Below are positions 25,813 through 34,781 of a DNA stretch of 64,000 bases, piece after piece. The notes under the pieces are model-generated. The model saw only the letters and a list, made by a program, of their open reading frames with translations, was not told the DNA's origin and did not search any database. Position 1 is the stretch's first letter, and every line of letters starts with the position of its first letter. The stretch lies in NCBI GenBank assembly GCA_910577205.1, contig CAJTMA010000008.1, positions 1 through 64,000 of the forward strand, in the 5' to 3' direction. Origin of the DNA: an uncultured Alphaproteobacteria bacterium. GTDB taxonomy: Bacteria > Pseudomonadota > Alphaproteobacteria > RF32 > CAG-239. Both the position numbers and the translations under genes were made by a program.

Positions 25813-27489
25813 CTAAGCCAATTTTTTATAACGCACACGATGCGGTTGAACAGCCTCATCACCAAGACGGCGGCGTTTATCCTTTTCATATTCTTCAAAG
25901 TTGCCCTCAAACCACACAACCTGGCTGTCGCCTTCATAGGCCAGAATATGTGTTGCCAAACGATCTAAGAACCAACGGTCGTGCGAGGTGACGAAAACGC
26001 ATCCGGGATATTCCATGATACCCTCTTCCAAAGAACGCAGCGTATCAACATCAAGGTCATTGGTCGGTTCGTCAAGAAGAATAACATTTGCCCCTTTACG
26101 CAGCATTTTAGCCAGGTGAACACGGTTGCGCTCACCACCGGAGAGCTGCCCCACCTTTTTCTGCTGGTCAGTGCCTTTAAAATTAAACTGCCCGACATAA
26201 GCACGCGACGGCATTTGTTTTTTGCCAAGTTCAATAATATCCAACCCATCGGAAATTTCTTCCCAAACGGTTTTGTTAGAATCAAGCTCTTCACGCGATT
26301 GATCGACATAACCCAAATCAACAGTATCGCCAATTCTGATTACACCGCTGTCCGGCTGTTCCTGTCCGGTAATCATACGGAACAAAGTGGTTTTACCCGC
26401 ACCGTTCGGCCCGATGATGCCGACAATAGCGCCCTTCGGAACTTTGAAAGACAGATTATCAATCAGCAGGCGGTCACCATAACCTTTAGAAATTCCGGTG
26501 GCTTCAACAACCAAATCGCCCAGACGGTCAGTCATCGGAATAGAAATATGAGCCTGAGAAATCTTTTCCTTGCCGGATTCGGCCAACAGCTCTTCATAAG
26601 CATTAATACGCGCCTTAGATTTTGCCTGACGCGCTTTCGGATTTTTGCGAATCCATTCCAATTCGTTAGCCAAAGTCCGCTGGCGAGAGCTTTCCTCACG
26701 CGATTCCTGCTCCAAACGTTTTTGTTTTTGTTCCAGCCATGAGCTGTAATTGCCCTCATAAGGAATACCCTGACCACGGTCAAGCTCCAGAATCCAGCCG
26801 GTAACATTATCAAGGAAGTAACGGTCGTGGGTAACCATAACCACAGTTCCGGTATAATCTTTCAGGTGTTGTTCCAACCAAGCAACGGATTCGGCATCCA
26901 AATGGTTGGTCGGTTCATCCAAAAGCAGCATATCGGGTTTTTGCAGCAGCAAACGGCACAAAGCAACACGACGTTTTTCACCACCGGAAAGTTTGGTTAC
27001 ATCGGCATCTGCCGGCGGACAACGTAAAGCATCCATGGCAATTTCAATTGTGCGCTCCAAATCCCAACCGTTGCAAGCATCAATTTTTTCTTGCAATTCC
27101 GCCTGCTCATTAATCAAATCATTCATTTCATCATCGGTCATCGGTTCGGCAAATCTGGCAGAAACTTCTTCAAATCTCTTAAGCAAATCTCTGGTTTCGC
27201 CCAAACCGTCCATGATGTTTTCCATAACGTTTTTATTCGGATCAAGCTTAGGTTCTTGCTCCAAATAACCGACCTTTACGCCGTCTGCAGCCCATGCTTC
27301 GCCATTAAACTCCTTGTCTACGCCGGCCATAATTTTCAGCAGGGTAGATTTACCCGCGCCATTGACACCGAGAACGCCAATTTTAGCCCCCGGCAAAAAG
27401 GACAGGGTAATCCCCTTAAATAATTCTTTCCCCCCCGGAAAAACTTTAGTTAAATTCTGCATGACATAGACGTATTGATATGCGGCCAT
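25813..27489 (-). CDS. ettA: ABC-F translational throttle EttA
   Basis: 558 aa with two ABC ATPase domains and no membrane part. First domain: GVNGAGKST, LSGGEKRRVALCRLL, LLLDEPTNHLD. Second: GPNGAGKTT, LSGGERNRVHLAKML, DEPTNDLD. Between them lies the charged linker with the ETTA-type arm (residues ~95-140 in domain 1). The family binds the ribosomal E site and gates the first elongation step according to ATP level. Single gene with its own terminator. Confidence 0.94.
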   Translation of the reverse strand: MAAYQYVYVMQNLTKVFPGGKELFKGITLSFLPGAKIGVLGVNGAGKSTLLKIMAGVDKEFNGEAWAADGVKVGYLEQEPKLDPNKNVMENIMDGLGETRDLLKRFEEVSARFAEPMTDDEMNDLINEQAELQEKIDACNGWDLERTIEIAMDALRCPPADADVTKLSGGEKRRVALCRLLLQKPDMLLLDEPTNHLDAESVAWLEQHLKDYTGTVVMVTHDRYFLDNVTGWILELDRGQGIPYEGNYSSWLEQKQKRLEQESREESSRQRTLANELEWIRKNPKARQAKSKARINAYEELLAESGKEKISQAHISIPMTDRLGDLVVEATGISKGYGDRLLIDNLSFKVPKGAIVGIIGPNGAGKTTLFRMITGQEQPDSGVIRIGDTVDLGYVDQSREELDSNKTVWEEISDGLDIIELGKKQMPSRAYVGQFNFKGTDQQKKVGQLSGGERNRVHLAKMLRKGANVILLDEPTNDLDVDTLRSLEEGIMEYPGCVFVTSHDRWFLDRLATHILAYEGDSQVVWFEGNFEEYEKDKRRRLGDEAVQPHRVRYKKLA

Positions 27490-27566
27490 TTTATTATCTG
27501 CTCCATTTTAATATGATTATTTATTTGCGGTGAGTATAACGGAAAAAGCACAAGTTTCAATCATTA

Positions 27567-28241
27567 TTAATATGAGCGCTTAATATGCTTTATGGATGTA
27601 TCGCCTTGATATGAATTTGTATAACCGTTCGGGCGGGACTCCGGCTGCTGCATTTCCGCCCCGGCATAACCTGCCGGTTCTAGAATTGCCGGAGCAGACT
27701 GCCCGGGAATATAATCCGGATTAGAAACGGGAGCACCATCGGTTTTAAACTGCAATGCTCCGGCCGGAATTTTGCGGTTAGCACGCTTTTTATAAATCTT
27801 TTCAGCCTGAGAACGGCCATTATCACCTTTTTTATACACCAAGGTCGCATCATATGGATGCCGCGGCGTAAAAATATTCCCGTCAGGCATTTTAATTGTG
27901 CCGTCTGCATAAAGCGTTGCCCGGAATATTAATTGGTTATCAAAGCGGCGGTTAATCTGCTCGCATTCGTAAAAACCATCCATTTGTTTGGAAATATAGG
28001 CATCGGCTTTAGCTTCATTATATACGCGCATTCCTTCAGCCTGCTGGCGATCAGACGAAGCCTTGGTAATTAAAATAGAACGCGCCAACATTTCAAAAGT
28101 GTCAAATTTGGAAGCGCCGCAAGCAAGCCCCTGCCCCGAAACAATACCCAAAGCCTTAACTTCTTCAATATACGGCTCAGCCGAAAATGCCAAACCGGCA
28201 TTCAGCAGCAAAAGACCCGAGATTAAAGCAACTTTTTTCAT
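27567..28241 (-). CDS. Exported hypothetical protein
   Basis: 224 aa, family not recognised. The signal peptide ends near residue 20 (LLLLNAGLAFS A/E). Two cysteines in the mature half (GLACGAS, YECEQ) could pair. The last third is Pro/Gly/Tyr/Gln-rich and low in structure. The start is the ATG at 28241 with GAGGG six bases upstream, rather than a TTG four codons earlier. Single gene, divergent from rpmJ. Confidence 0.65.
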   Translation of the reverse strand: MKKVALISGLLLLNAGLAFSAEPYIEEVKALGIVSGQGLACGASKFDTFEMLARSILITKASSDRQQAEGMRVYNEAKADAYISKQMDGFYECEQINRRFDNQLIFRATLYADGTIKMPDGNIFTPRHPYDATLVYKKGDNGRSQAEKIYKKRANRKIPAGALQFKTDGAPVSNPDYIPGQSAPAILEPAGYAGAEMQQPESRPNGYTNSYQGDTSIKHIKRSY

Positions 28242-28331
28242 ATTATCCCTCAACTAGCCTCGTAATTATAAAAACTTTTTGCCGAAAAGCAAACCCTGTC
28301 TTACTTTTTTACCAAGTTTCTAAAAATAGAG

Positions 28332-28360
28332 TTGACAAAGCGTACGTTTTAGAATATGTT
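28332..28360 (+). promoter_or_regulatory. Putative strong promoter of rpmJ
   Basis: TTGACA (28332-28337), a 17-base spacer and TATGTT (28355-28360), 31 bases ahead of the rpmJ start. The -35 is a perfect match. Confidence 0.65.
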
Positions 28361-28391
28361 GCGGTCAAACTTATCGTATAAGGAAAGAAAA

Positions 28392-28517
28392 ATGAAAGTA
28401 TACAGTTCTTTAAAATCAAAGAAAGTACGCGATAAAGATTGCAAGGTCGTTCGTCGTAAAGGCCGCGTATATGTCATCAATAAAAAGAACCCGAAGCTCA
28501 AAGCTCGTCAAGGTTAA
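28392..28517 (+). CDS. rpmJ: Ribosomal protein bL36
   Basis: 41 aa: starts MKVYSSLKSKKVRDKDC and ends NKKNPKLKARQG, the alphaproteobacterial form that lacks most zinc cysteines and has the inserted loop. AAGGAAAG lies just upstream. Located away from the spc operon, where other phyla carry rpmJ next to secY. Has its own promoter and terminator. Confidence 0.95.
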   Translation: MKVYSSLKSKKVRDKDCKVVRRKGRVYVINKKNPKLKARQG

Positions 28518-28545
28518 TATTGATAAATTTGATTTCATGTTTTTA

Positions 28546-28577
28546 AAAAGCCCGCAGTTTTCAAGCGGGTTTTTTGT
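28546..28577 (+). terminator. Intrinsic terminator of rpmJ
   Basis: AAAGCCCGC and GCGGGTTTT pair around a nine-base loop, then a T-run (28570-28575). Confidence 0.85.
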
Positions 28578-28608
28578 TGTATCCTAAACCATCAGAGATT
28601 AAACCCAA

Positions 28609-28944
28609 GCCTGTACTGCGCAGTAATTTTGAACGCCTCTAAACCCAAAGTTTGGATAGCGTGTGCTCAGAATAAATTTGGAGAATGAGTTGAGAGCAAG
28701 CTGGAATAAACTTGATAAAGGCCTGTGCTGCGAAGTAATTTTTTGAACGACACAACAAACTAAAAGTTTGAATAGCGTGTGCTCAGAATAAATTTGGAGA
28801 ATGAGTTGAGAGCAAGCTGGAATAAACTTGATAAAGGCCTGTGCTGCGAAGTAATTTTTTGAACGACACAACAAACTAAAAGTTTGAATAGCGTGCGCAC
28901 AGAATAAATTTGGAGAATGAGTTGAGTAGTAGGCGTTGAGGGCG
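28609..28944. repeat. Tandem repeat of 112-116 bp downstream of pyk
   Basis: Units start at GCCTG at 28609, 28721 and 28837 (periods 112 and 116). The second and third are almost identical over their first ~90 bases; the first is diverged. Each unit holds GAATAAATTTGGAGAATGAGTTGAG, of which the GAATAAATTTG part is the complement of the pyk 3' end, and a small AAACT..AGTTT hairpin. After the third copy of that motif the sequence passes into the complete hairpin element that abuts pyk. With that element the tract fills the gap between the rpmJ terminator and pyk. Confidence 0.85.
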
Positions 28945-29029
28945 AAAGTACCGCAGCGTAGACAGACCTACGTGAGGACACTTTCGACCCGAAAACAACG
29001 CACTAATCAACCATTATACAAATTTATTC
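28902..29029. repeat. Long hairpin element overlapping the pyk stop codon
   Basis: Outer arms GAATAAATTTG (28902-28912) and CAAATTTATTC (29019-29029) are complementary, and the second contains the pyk stop codon. Next come GGAGAATG/CATTATA and GGCGTTG/CAACGC, then GGCGAAAGT/ACTTTCG. The core has inner stem CGTAG (28957-28961), loop ACAGAC and CTACG (28968-28972), flanked by CCGCAG and TGAGGA. It has the same architecture as the lepA copies, but with different arm sequences. Confidence 0.9.
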
Positions 29030-30451
29030 CGGGATGTAGACCGTATGCAACATATTAGTCCTCCCCTTCTTGCCAAGAGGAAAACCAGCCGTAATAATGA
29101 TGTGCTGTCCGGGCTTGGCAAAACCGTTTTCTACGGCTATTTTGCGGGCGATGTCTTCCACTTTGTCAAAACTTTTGAAACTGTCTTTATTGACAAAGCT
29201 TTTAGCACCCCAAACGATTCCCATACGGCGGGCAACGGTTAAATCGGGCGTAATTGCCAAAATCGGCAGATTCGGACGTTCGCGGGCGGTTAAGAATGTT
29301 GTCAAACCAGATGCGGTGTAGGTGATAATTGCGGCCACATTTTTCAAAACACAGGAAACTTCGCTGGCTGCAAAAGTAATAGAATCAGCTTCACCGGCGT
29401 GCTTGGGCGTCAATCGTGAAGACTGCATCAAAGTATAAAACAACGGATCTGTTTCTACTTGCTGAATAATATTATTCATCATGCGAACGGCTTCAACAGG
29501 AAAATCCCCTGCGGCGGTTTCTGCTGAAAGCATAACAGTATCTGCCCCATCATAAACTGCTGTCGCCACATCAGATACTTCTGCACGCGTCGGAGTCGGA
29601 GCTTTAATCATCGATTCCAGCATCTGAGTTGCAATAATGACCGGGCGGCCATATTTGCGACAGGCAGACACAATTTTCTTCTGCATAACAGGAACGGTTT
29701 GAATCGGGCACTCAACCCCCAAATCGCCGCGCGCTACCATAATTGCGTCAGAAAGCTGAATAATCTCATCCAGCTCTTCAATAGCGCTCGGCTTTTCTAA
29801 TTTAGAGATAATCCATGCACGGTCACCGATAAGCTTGCGCGCTTCACGCACATCCTCAGCCTGCTGCACAAAGGACAAGCTAATCCAATCTACGCCGAGT
29901 TTAAGCGCAAATTCGATATCCGCACGGTCTTTCTCGGTAATTGCAGAAATCGGCAGTTTGATATTCGGCAGATTAACCCCTTTATGGCTGGACAACGGCC
30001 CACCGACAACAACAGTTGTTTCCGCGCTTGACGCATCGCATTTTTCAACGTGCAACCGGATATTGCCATCATTCAGCAGCAAATCATCGCCCGGCTTAAG
30101 AGCCGCAAAAATTTCCTTATGCGGCAGATTGACACGCGTTTCATCCCCCGGTGTCGCATCCATATCAAGCGTAAATTTCTGACCGTTTTTCAATTCAATT
30201 TTACCATCTTTGAAAATACCGACACGCAGTTTCGGCCCTTGCATATCAGCAACAATGGTTATATGTAAGTTCTTTTCTTTAGCCAGTTTGCGAACTGTAT
30301 CATAGCGTTCTTTGTGTTCCTCGTGTGTTCCGTGGCTGAAATTAAAACGGAATGCGTCTGCCCCGGCATCAATCAACTGCTCAATTTTTTCTTTAGAAGC
30401 AGTAGACGGCCCAATGGTGGCCAGAATTTTAGTACGAGTCATTTGTGGCAT
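29024..30451 (-). CDS. pyk: Pyruvate kinase
   Basis: Last step of glycolysis: phosphoenolpyruvate plus ADP to pyruvate plus ATP. 475 aa. Motifs: TKILATIGPST, DAFRFNFSHG, the active-site signature AIMVARGDLGVE and IIATQMLESM; the C-terminal regulatory domain ends GRTNMLHTVYIPE. AAGGA at the usual distance supports the first ATG. The stop codon is part of a hairpin element. Confidence 0.96.
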   Translation of the reverse strand: MPQMTRTKILATIGPSTASKEKIEQLIDAGADAFRFNFSHGTHEEHKERYDTVRKLAKEKNLHITIVADMQGPKLRVGIFKDGKIELKNGQKFTLDMDATPGDETRVNLPHKEIFAALKPGDDLLLNDGNIRLHVEKCDASSAETTVVVGGPLSSHKGVNLPNIKLPISAITEKDRADIEFALKLGVDWISLSFVQQAEDVREARKLIGDRAWIISKLEKPSAIEELDEIIQLSDAIMVARGDLGVECPIQTVPVMQKKIVSACRKYGRPVIIATQMLESMIKAPTPTRAEVSDVATAVYDGADTVMLSAETAAGDFPVEAVRMMNNIIQQVETDPLFYTLMQSSRLTPKHAGEADSITFAASEVSCVLKNVAAIITYTASGLTTFLTARERPNLPILAITPDLTVARRMGIVWGAKSFVNKDSFKSFDKVEDIARKIAVENGFAKPGQHIIITAGFPLGKKGRTNMLHTVYIPE

Positions 30452-30553
30452 ATTATTTTATCCTTACTGTTAAACCTTTTTATTGCCCGTAATATAACAA
30501 CAAATATATTAACAAGCTATTTATTTAAACCTTTTGTCATACAAATTTATTAC

Positions 30554-30582
30554 TTGTCAAAAAGCGCGGCCTTTGCTAAAGT
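30554..30582 (+). promoter_or_regulatory. Putative promoter of the gapR-type gene
   Basis: TTGTCA (30554-30559), a 17-base spacer and TAAAGT (30577-30582), about 35 bases before the start codon. Confidence 0.45.
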
Positions 30583-30617
30583 CAGCGAAAACACAAATAA
30601 CACAAGGAGTGACTAAA

Positions 30618-30860
30618 ATGAGTGAAGTTGGCGGTATTGCCGTAGACAGACTGCGTTCTCTGATTGAAAGAATTGAACGCCTTGAAGAAGAAAAAGCTGC
30701 GATTGCATCTGACATCCGCGACATTTTTGCCGAAGCCAAAGGCGCCGGATTTGACGTTAAAATTATGCGTACGATTCTCAAATTGCGCAAAATGAACGCC
30801 GCCGACCGCGACGAGCAGGAAATCCTTTTGGAAACCTACCGCAAAGCTTTGGATATGTAA
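30618..30860 (+). CDS. gapR: GapR/DUF2312-family nucleoid-associated protein
   Basis: 80 aa. Two coiled helices (RLRSLIERIERLEEEKA, SDIRDIFAEAKGAG), then FDVKIMRTILKLRKM, the core of the DUF2312 family. In Caulobacter this family (GapR) clamps over-twisted DNA ahead of replication forks and RNA polymerase. The family is essentially alphaproteobacterial, a lineage marker here. The start at 30618 is set by AAGGAG; the frame is open further upstream without a site. Confidence 0.93.
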   Translation: MSEVGGIAVDRLRSLIERIERLEEEKAAIASDIRDIFAEAKGAGFDVKIMRTILKLRKMNAADRDEQEILLETYRKALDM

Positions 30861-30865
30861 TCCAA

Positions 30866-30897
30866 AATCCCCGTTCTGACAGGAACGGGGATTTTTC
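30866..30897 (+). terminator. Intrinsic terminator of gapR
   Basis: AATCCCCGTTC pairs with GAACGGGGATT over a six-base loop, followed by TTTTT. It may also serve the convergent lysozyme-like gene. Confidence 0.88.
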
Positions 30898-30905
30898 TAC
30901 TCATA

Positions 30906-32414
30906 TCAATATTTTACTTGTTCAACAATAACTTTATTACCTAACGCACAAGTATAAACAACACCAAAGTCTGTTATTTCATAATCAACATAATTATCCG
31001 CAGGTGCAAATTTCAAACTATAATAACCATTATCAAATTCTTTAAGCACATCTGTATAACCGTCAGCATTATTAATAATAACACATTTCCATATCGGAAA
31101 ATGGTCAACCATTGTCACAACATTATTTCCGCGCCCCGGACTGATAGTATCGTTACCTTGATAGGAATAAATTTCATCATCTCCGCTTCCCCCTTCAACA
31201 CGCGTTTCCGTAGGGCCGCAATGAACTTCATTATTACCGCCAGTACAATAAATGTCAACTGAACGTGCCGGAGGATAAGAACCGCTGGCATATATGACAT
31301 CATCCAGTTCTGTTCCTACAACAACTTTTTTAGCCGTCGTCCCGGTCGGCATTCCGTCTGTTTCGGCAATCCCCAATTCAGTATAAAGATTCCAAGAGGA
31401 AAAAAGATTAGAATAATTTCTCTCCCTATCATTCCCTTTAATTTTCAAAAACTTCCGAACAGCTTCGGTAAAATGGGTTTGCATACACCGATAACATTTT
31501 TCCTTATAACCGGGAATATTTAAAAGTTTATCTTTCATTCCCTGCCAGCGGGCATTCATAAATGCCACAACCAAATTAACATTATCAAAATCATCCGTAA
31601 CCGGTAAAGAGCAATGAGCATTTTCAGGAGTAGGCAAACTGTTCAAGATTTCCCCCATAAAAGCACAAGCTTCCATAAAACGGCGATTTTGTATTCCTTT
31701 ACTGATATTTCCTGCTTCTGCATTACAATTATACAAAACCTGATACCATGCTTCCATTTTGCCAATAAGTTTAGATGTTTCATCACCATCACTGGTATAT
31801 AAACGCAAAGCATTTTTCATCTTCGGTCCGATATAAGCCTTAGAACCGACCGGAGAATTATAGTTCAAGGAATATAATGCCAAACGTTCATTCTTTGTCA
31901 AATTATTCCATACAGAAATTTCCGTATTAAAAACATCCTTAACACCGACGATACCATAACCATCATCCACCCCACCTAAATAAGCCGCATAAGCCACTTG
32001 CTCAAAGGCACGGATATTTGCACCTTCCCAATCTTCTTGATCTTTCAACTTTAATCTGGCTTCATCTTCCGGATAATCTGAATTTTCCCCAAAAGGTTCG
32101 CCAGCTCGATGAGACAGCAGATATTTCAGTTCAGCCAAAATAGTGCTTTCCCCTTTAATATCCCACTTTCCATCAACATATTCATAATGTTTTACTTCAG
32201 AACTCCAAGTTTTTTTAGTACCTTGATAAAAGCTATTGATATAGTCTTGCAAAAATTTATCATTTTTGTCATCCAAACGCACACCAATCCCATGGGTAGG
32301 ATATCCACCATTCTTGTCATCATAATAAATACCATTTCTATCACCTTCCGACTTAAACAAAAAATCTTTTACTTCTGTTGCCGTCGGATCAATTTTAGTC
32401 GCAGTCTCAGTCAT
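30906..32414 (-). CDS. T4-lysozyme-like (GH24) protein with RTX-type C-terminal repeats
   Basis: 502 aa. The N-terminal muramidase core is FLFKSEGDRNGIYYDD..GYPTHGIGV: Glu23, Asp32 and Thr40 match the Glu-Asp-Thr arrangement of T4-type lysozymes (Glu to Asp spacing nine, as in T4). A helical region of unknown role spans ~190-340. Near residues 395-440 come glycine/aspartate repeats of the RTX kind (GGNNEVHCGP, GGSGDDEIYSYQGNDTIS, GRGNN). No signal peptide: RTX proteins usually leave by a type I system using a C-terminal signal. It follows the LprI-ankyrin gene by 36 bases, so both are likely co-transcribed. Secretion and targeting are inferred. Confidence 0.75.
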   Translation of the reverse strand: MTETATKIDPTATEVKDFLFKSEGDRNGIYYDDKNGGYPTHGIGVRLDDKNDKFLQDYINSFYQGTKKTWSSEVKHYEYVDGKWDIKGESTILAELKYLLSHRAGEPFGENSDYPEDEARLKLKDQEDWEGANIRAFEQVAYAAYLGGVDDGYGIVGVKDVFNTEISVWNNLTKNERLALYSLNYNSPVGSKAYIGPKMKNALRLYTSDGDETSKLIGKMEAWYQVLYNCNAEAGNISKGIQNRRFMEACAFMGEILNSLPTPENAHCSLPVTDDFDNVNLVVAFMNARWQGMKDKLLNIPGYKEKCYRCMQTHFTEAVRKFLKIKGNDRERNYSNLFSSWNLYTELGIAETDGMPTGTTAKKVVVGTELDDVIYASGSYPPARSVDIYCTGGNNEVHCGPTETRVEGGSGDDEIYSYQGNDTISPGRGNNVVTMVDHFPIWKCVIINNADGYTDVLKEFDNGYYSLKFAPADNYVDYEITDFGVVYTCALGNKVIVEQVKY

Positions 32415-32450
32415 TGACTTTTTCTCCTTAAAAGTTAATTGTTAGTTAGA

Positions 32451-33479
32451 TTAATAAGATAATAATTTGTTAATTTTTTCATTCAAAGGCTTAGCTTTTT
32501 CTTCTTGTTTCAAAAACATCAACCTATGAGCCAGAGCGTCCTTACCATAATTATCTTTGAGATGAATATCTGTTCCGCAATCAATGAACATTTGCACTAA
32601 TTCCAACGTTAATTCCGTACTTTCCCGTCCCTCTACCGAACTAGATAAAAAGTACATCAGTGCCGTATAACCTTGCGTATCTTGAACATTCGGATCAATT
32701 CCTTTTGCACAGAGAAAAGGCATCATCTCCGACAAATATTTTGCATTAGTCGAAAACAATAAAGAGCGATGTAACAAAGGATCAACGTAATTAACCGCTT
32801 CCGGTTTCATCTCAATAATTTTTTTCAGAACATTCCTAGGAGTCATCAACACATATGCCCCTCCATAACACTTTTTATTGGACACATATTCAGTAACATT
32901 TGCCCCTTTGCTTAAAACATAATCAAAAACTTCCTTCTTCCGCATTTGATCAAAATTTCTGTCTCCCATATATGCCGGACAATCATCAACAGCTATTTCT
33001 CCGTTAATATCGGCTCCGTCTTTTATTGCCTTATCTGCCAATTTAAAATCACAAATATTTCGGCTATAATCTATTATTCCCGTTTCTGCATCTCTTACAA
33101 ACTTACAAGCAGTGTCGAGGTAAAAACTTAACTGGCGATTTTTTACCCACTGAATCCCGTAGAGATAAATAGATTTCAGACAGTCTTTTTTATTTTTAGT
33201 TTTCGGATCGCACTCAAATTTATCACGCTTATCTACCCATCTCTTCCATACTTTTCTTGCCGGTGTATAGCCTCCATCTAAAACAAAAGCCTGATAGCGT
33301 TTGATTTTCGTATAACGTTCAGCCAGTTCATTATCCAGTTTGGCTAAATCATCATCGGCACAAACCAGTTTCTCCGCTTCTGTCTGCACATTAGCGCAAT
33401 CAAAACTCGGTTTAACCGCAGCCATAATTTCTGCCGAATAAAAAACGCCTGACAAAACAAGCAATAAAAACTTAAACAT
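32451..33479 (-). CDS. Periplasmic LprI-type plus ankyrin-repeat protein (candidate lysozyme immunity)
   Basis: 342 aa. The signal peptide ends near residue 20 (YSAEIMA/A). Residues ~25-115 carry the LprI/DUF1311 pattern (FDCANVQTEAEKLVCADDDLAKLDNEL..Y, plus a second Cys pair, FECDP..KKDC); LprI of Mycobacterium is a lysozyme inhibitor. The rest is ankyrin-like (KGIDPNVQDTQGYTALMYFL, CGTDIHLKDNYGKDAL). Placed directly before the lysozyme-like gene, it is well suited to protect the producer's periplasm. That pairing is inference from family and neighbourhood. Confidence 0.75.
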   Translation of the reverse strand: MFKFLLLVLSGVFYSAEIMAAVKPSFDCANVQTEAEKLVCADDDLAKLDNELAERYTKIKRYQAFVLDGGYTPARKVWKRWVDKRDKFECDPKTKNKKDCLKSIYLYGIQWVKNRQLSFYLDTACKFVRDAETGIIDYSRNICDFKLADKAIKDGADINGEIAVDDCPAYMGDRNFDQMRKKEVFDYVLSKGANVTEYVSNKKCYGGAYVLMTPRNVLKKIIEMKPEAVNYVDPLLHRSLLFSTNAKYLSEMMPFLCAKGIDPNVQDTQGYTALMYFLSSSVEGRESTELTLELVQMFIDCGTDIHLKDNYGKDALAHRLMFLKQEEKAKPLNEKINKLLSY

Positions 33480-33638
33480 TGGTATATTCCCCTCTCAGTT
33501 GTTGAATACACTTAATCTCTATCACAAAATTTCAAATTTTGCAATTCAAAACTATCGCCAAAAGAAAATAAAGCAGAGAAACACACCTTAAAGTTAGAGG
33601 AACAAAGTCTTTAAGTGGAATTTATTCCTGTGTATAAC

Positions 33639-34157
33639 TTACAATCTCAACACCAGTCCCAGCAATGCTCCCAGGCAGATGTAAACTATCGGATGCCATT
33701 TGATAAAATGTATTGCCGCCAGAAAAGCCACACCGATAAGCGCATTTTCCCAAGACGTCAGTGCTAATTTACCAATAACAATTCCCGCAAACAAAATCAG
33801 AGCCAATACTGCAGGACGCACGCCGCCTAACACATCCTGAACACAAGCTGATTGCCCAAATTTCCGCAGCAATTTAGCAATGATGACGATAATAATTACT
33901 GATGGCGACACCAAACCGATAGTTGCAGCCAAAGCGCCCCAAAATCCGGCAGTACTATAACCGACATAGGTCGCCATATTAACCCCCAAAGGCCCGGGAG
34001 TTGATTCCGAAACGGCAATCATATCCGCCAAATCCTGCGCTGTGAACCAATCATAACGAACCGTCAAATCAAAAAGGAAAGGAACTGTCACCAGTCCACC
34101 GCCAATAGCAAACAAACCGATTTTGAAAAATTCAAAAAACAACAATGCATAAATCAT
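33639..34157 (-). CDS. Chromate-transporter-family half protein (second of pair)
   Basis: 172 aa, one CHR domain with ~5-6 membrane helices. Hallmarks are FFKIGLFAIGGGLVTVPFLFD and a STPGPLGVNMATYVGY segment. Short CHR proteins work as pairs. Its start overlaps the stop of the upstream half by four bases, a sign of balanced expression. The family exports chromate; the natural substrate of such gut-type pairs is uncertain. Confidence 0.88.
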   Translation of the reverse strand: MIYALLFFEFFKIGLFAIGGGLVTVPFLFDLTVRYDWFTAQDLADMIAVSESTPGPLGVNMATYVGYSTAGFWGALAATIGLVSPSVIIIVIIAKLLRKFGQSACVQDVLGGVRPAVLALILFAGIVIGKLALTSWENALIGVAFLAAIHFIKWHPIVYICLGALLGLVLRL

Positions 34158-34693
34158 TTACGGCTCCTGACATAATTCAACACCAATCCGGCAGTGGCCG
34201 CCAAAATCACCAGCAATACCGGCGAAGCATTTACACCCAACAACAATCCGAGAGAAATAATAAAAACGCCCCAGCCCCATTTATTGGTTATTGCCTTTTT
34301 CCATAACCCCAGTACAGCCTCGGCAATCAACGCCACCACCACAATTCGTATTCCCGCAAAAGCATGGGAAACATAAGGATTATCCATATACAGATTCAGA
34401 ATATGCGCCAAAGACATAATGATAACCAGCGATGGCGCAATGATTCCCGCCGTTGCCACCACCGCCCCCGTTGTGCGGCCTTTTTTATAGCCGATAAACG
34501 TTGCGACATTGACCGAAATAATCCCCGGCGTTGATTGCCCGATGCAATAATAATCCATCAGTTCTTCATCAGTCACCCACTTCTTTTTGTTTGCCAATTC
34601 AGCTTGCAATAAAGGAATCATCGCATAACCGCCCCCAAAGGTAAACAGCCCGATTTTGAAAAAAGTGATAAACAATTCCGCTAATATTTTCAT
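34154..34693 (-). CDS. Chromate-transporter-family half protein (first of pair)
   Basis: About 179 aa from the ATG at 34693; a longer frame to 34726 lacks a ribosome site. The CHR pattern is FFKIGLFTFGGGYAMIPLL near the N-terminus and STPGIISVNVATFIGY at mid-length, then a hydrophobic C-terminal half. Forms an overlapping pair with the next gene. Divergent from pntAA. Confidence 0.88.
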   Translation of the reverse strand: MKILAELFITFFKIGLFTFGGGYAMIPLLQAELANKKKWVTDEELMDYYCIGQSTPGIISVNVATFIGYKKGRTTGAVVATAGIIAPSLVIIMSLAHILNLYMDNPYVSHAFAGIRIVVVALIAEAVLGLWKKAITNKWGWGVFIISLGLLLGVNASPVLLVILAATAGLVLNYVRSRK

Positions 34694-34781
34694 ATTCTCA
34701 AAAATTCCGTTGTTAAAACACCTCAAACTTACTATATTATCTTTATCTTAAAAACTTTAAATTTCATATAAAGGATAAATT

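Noticed and set aside
28599..28981. Overlapping minus-strand ORFs with repeated segments downstream of pyk
   Set aside because: They are translations of the 112-116 bp tandem DNA units; no start signal or known domain.
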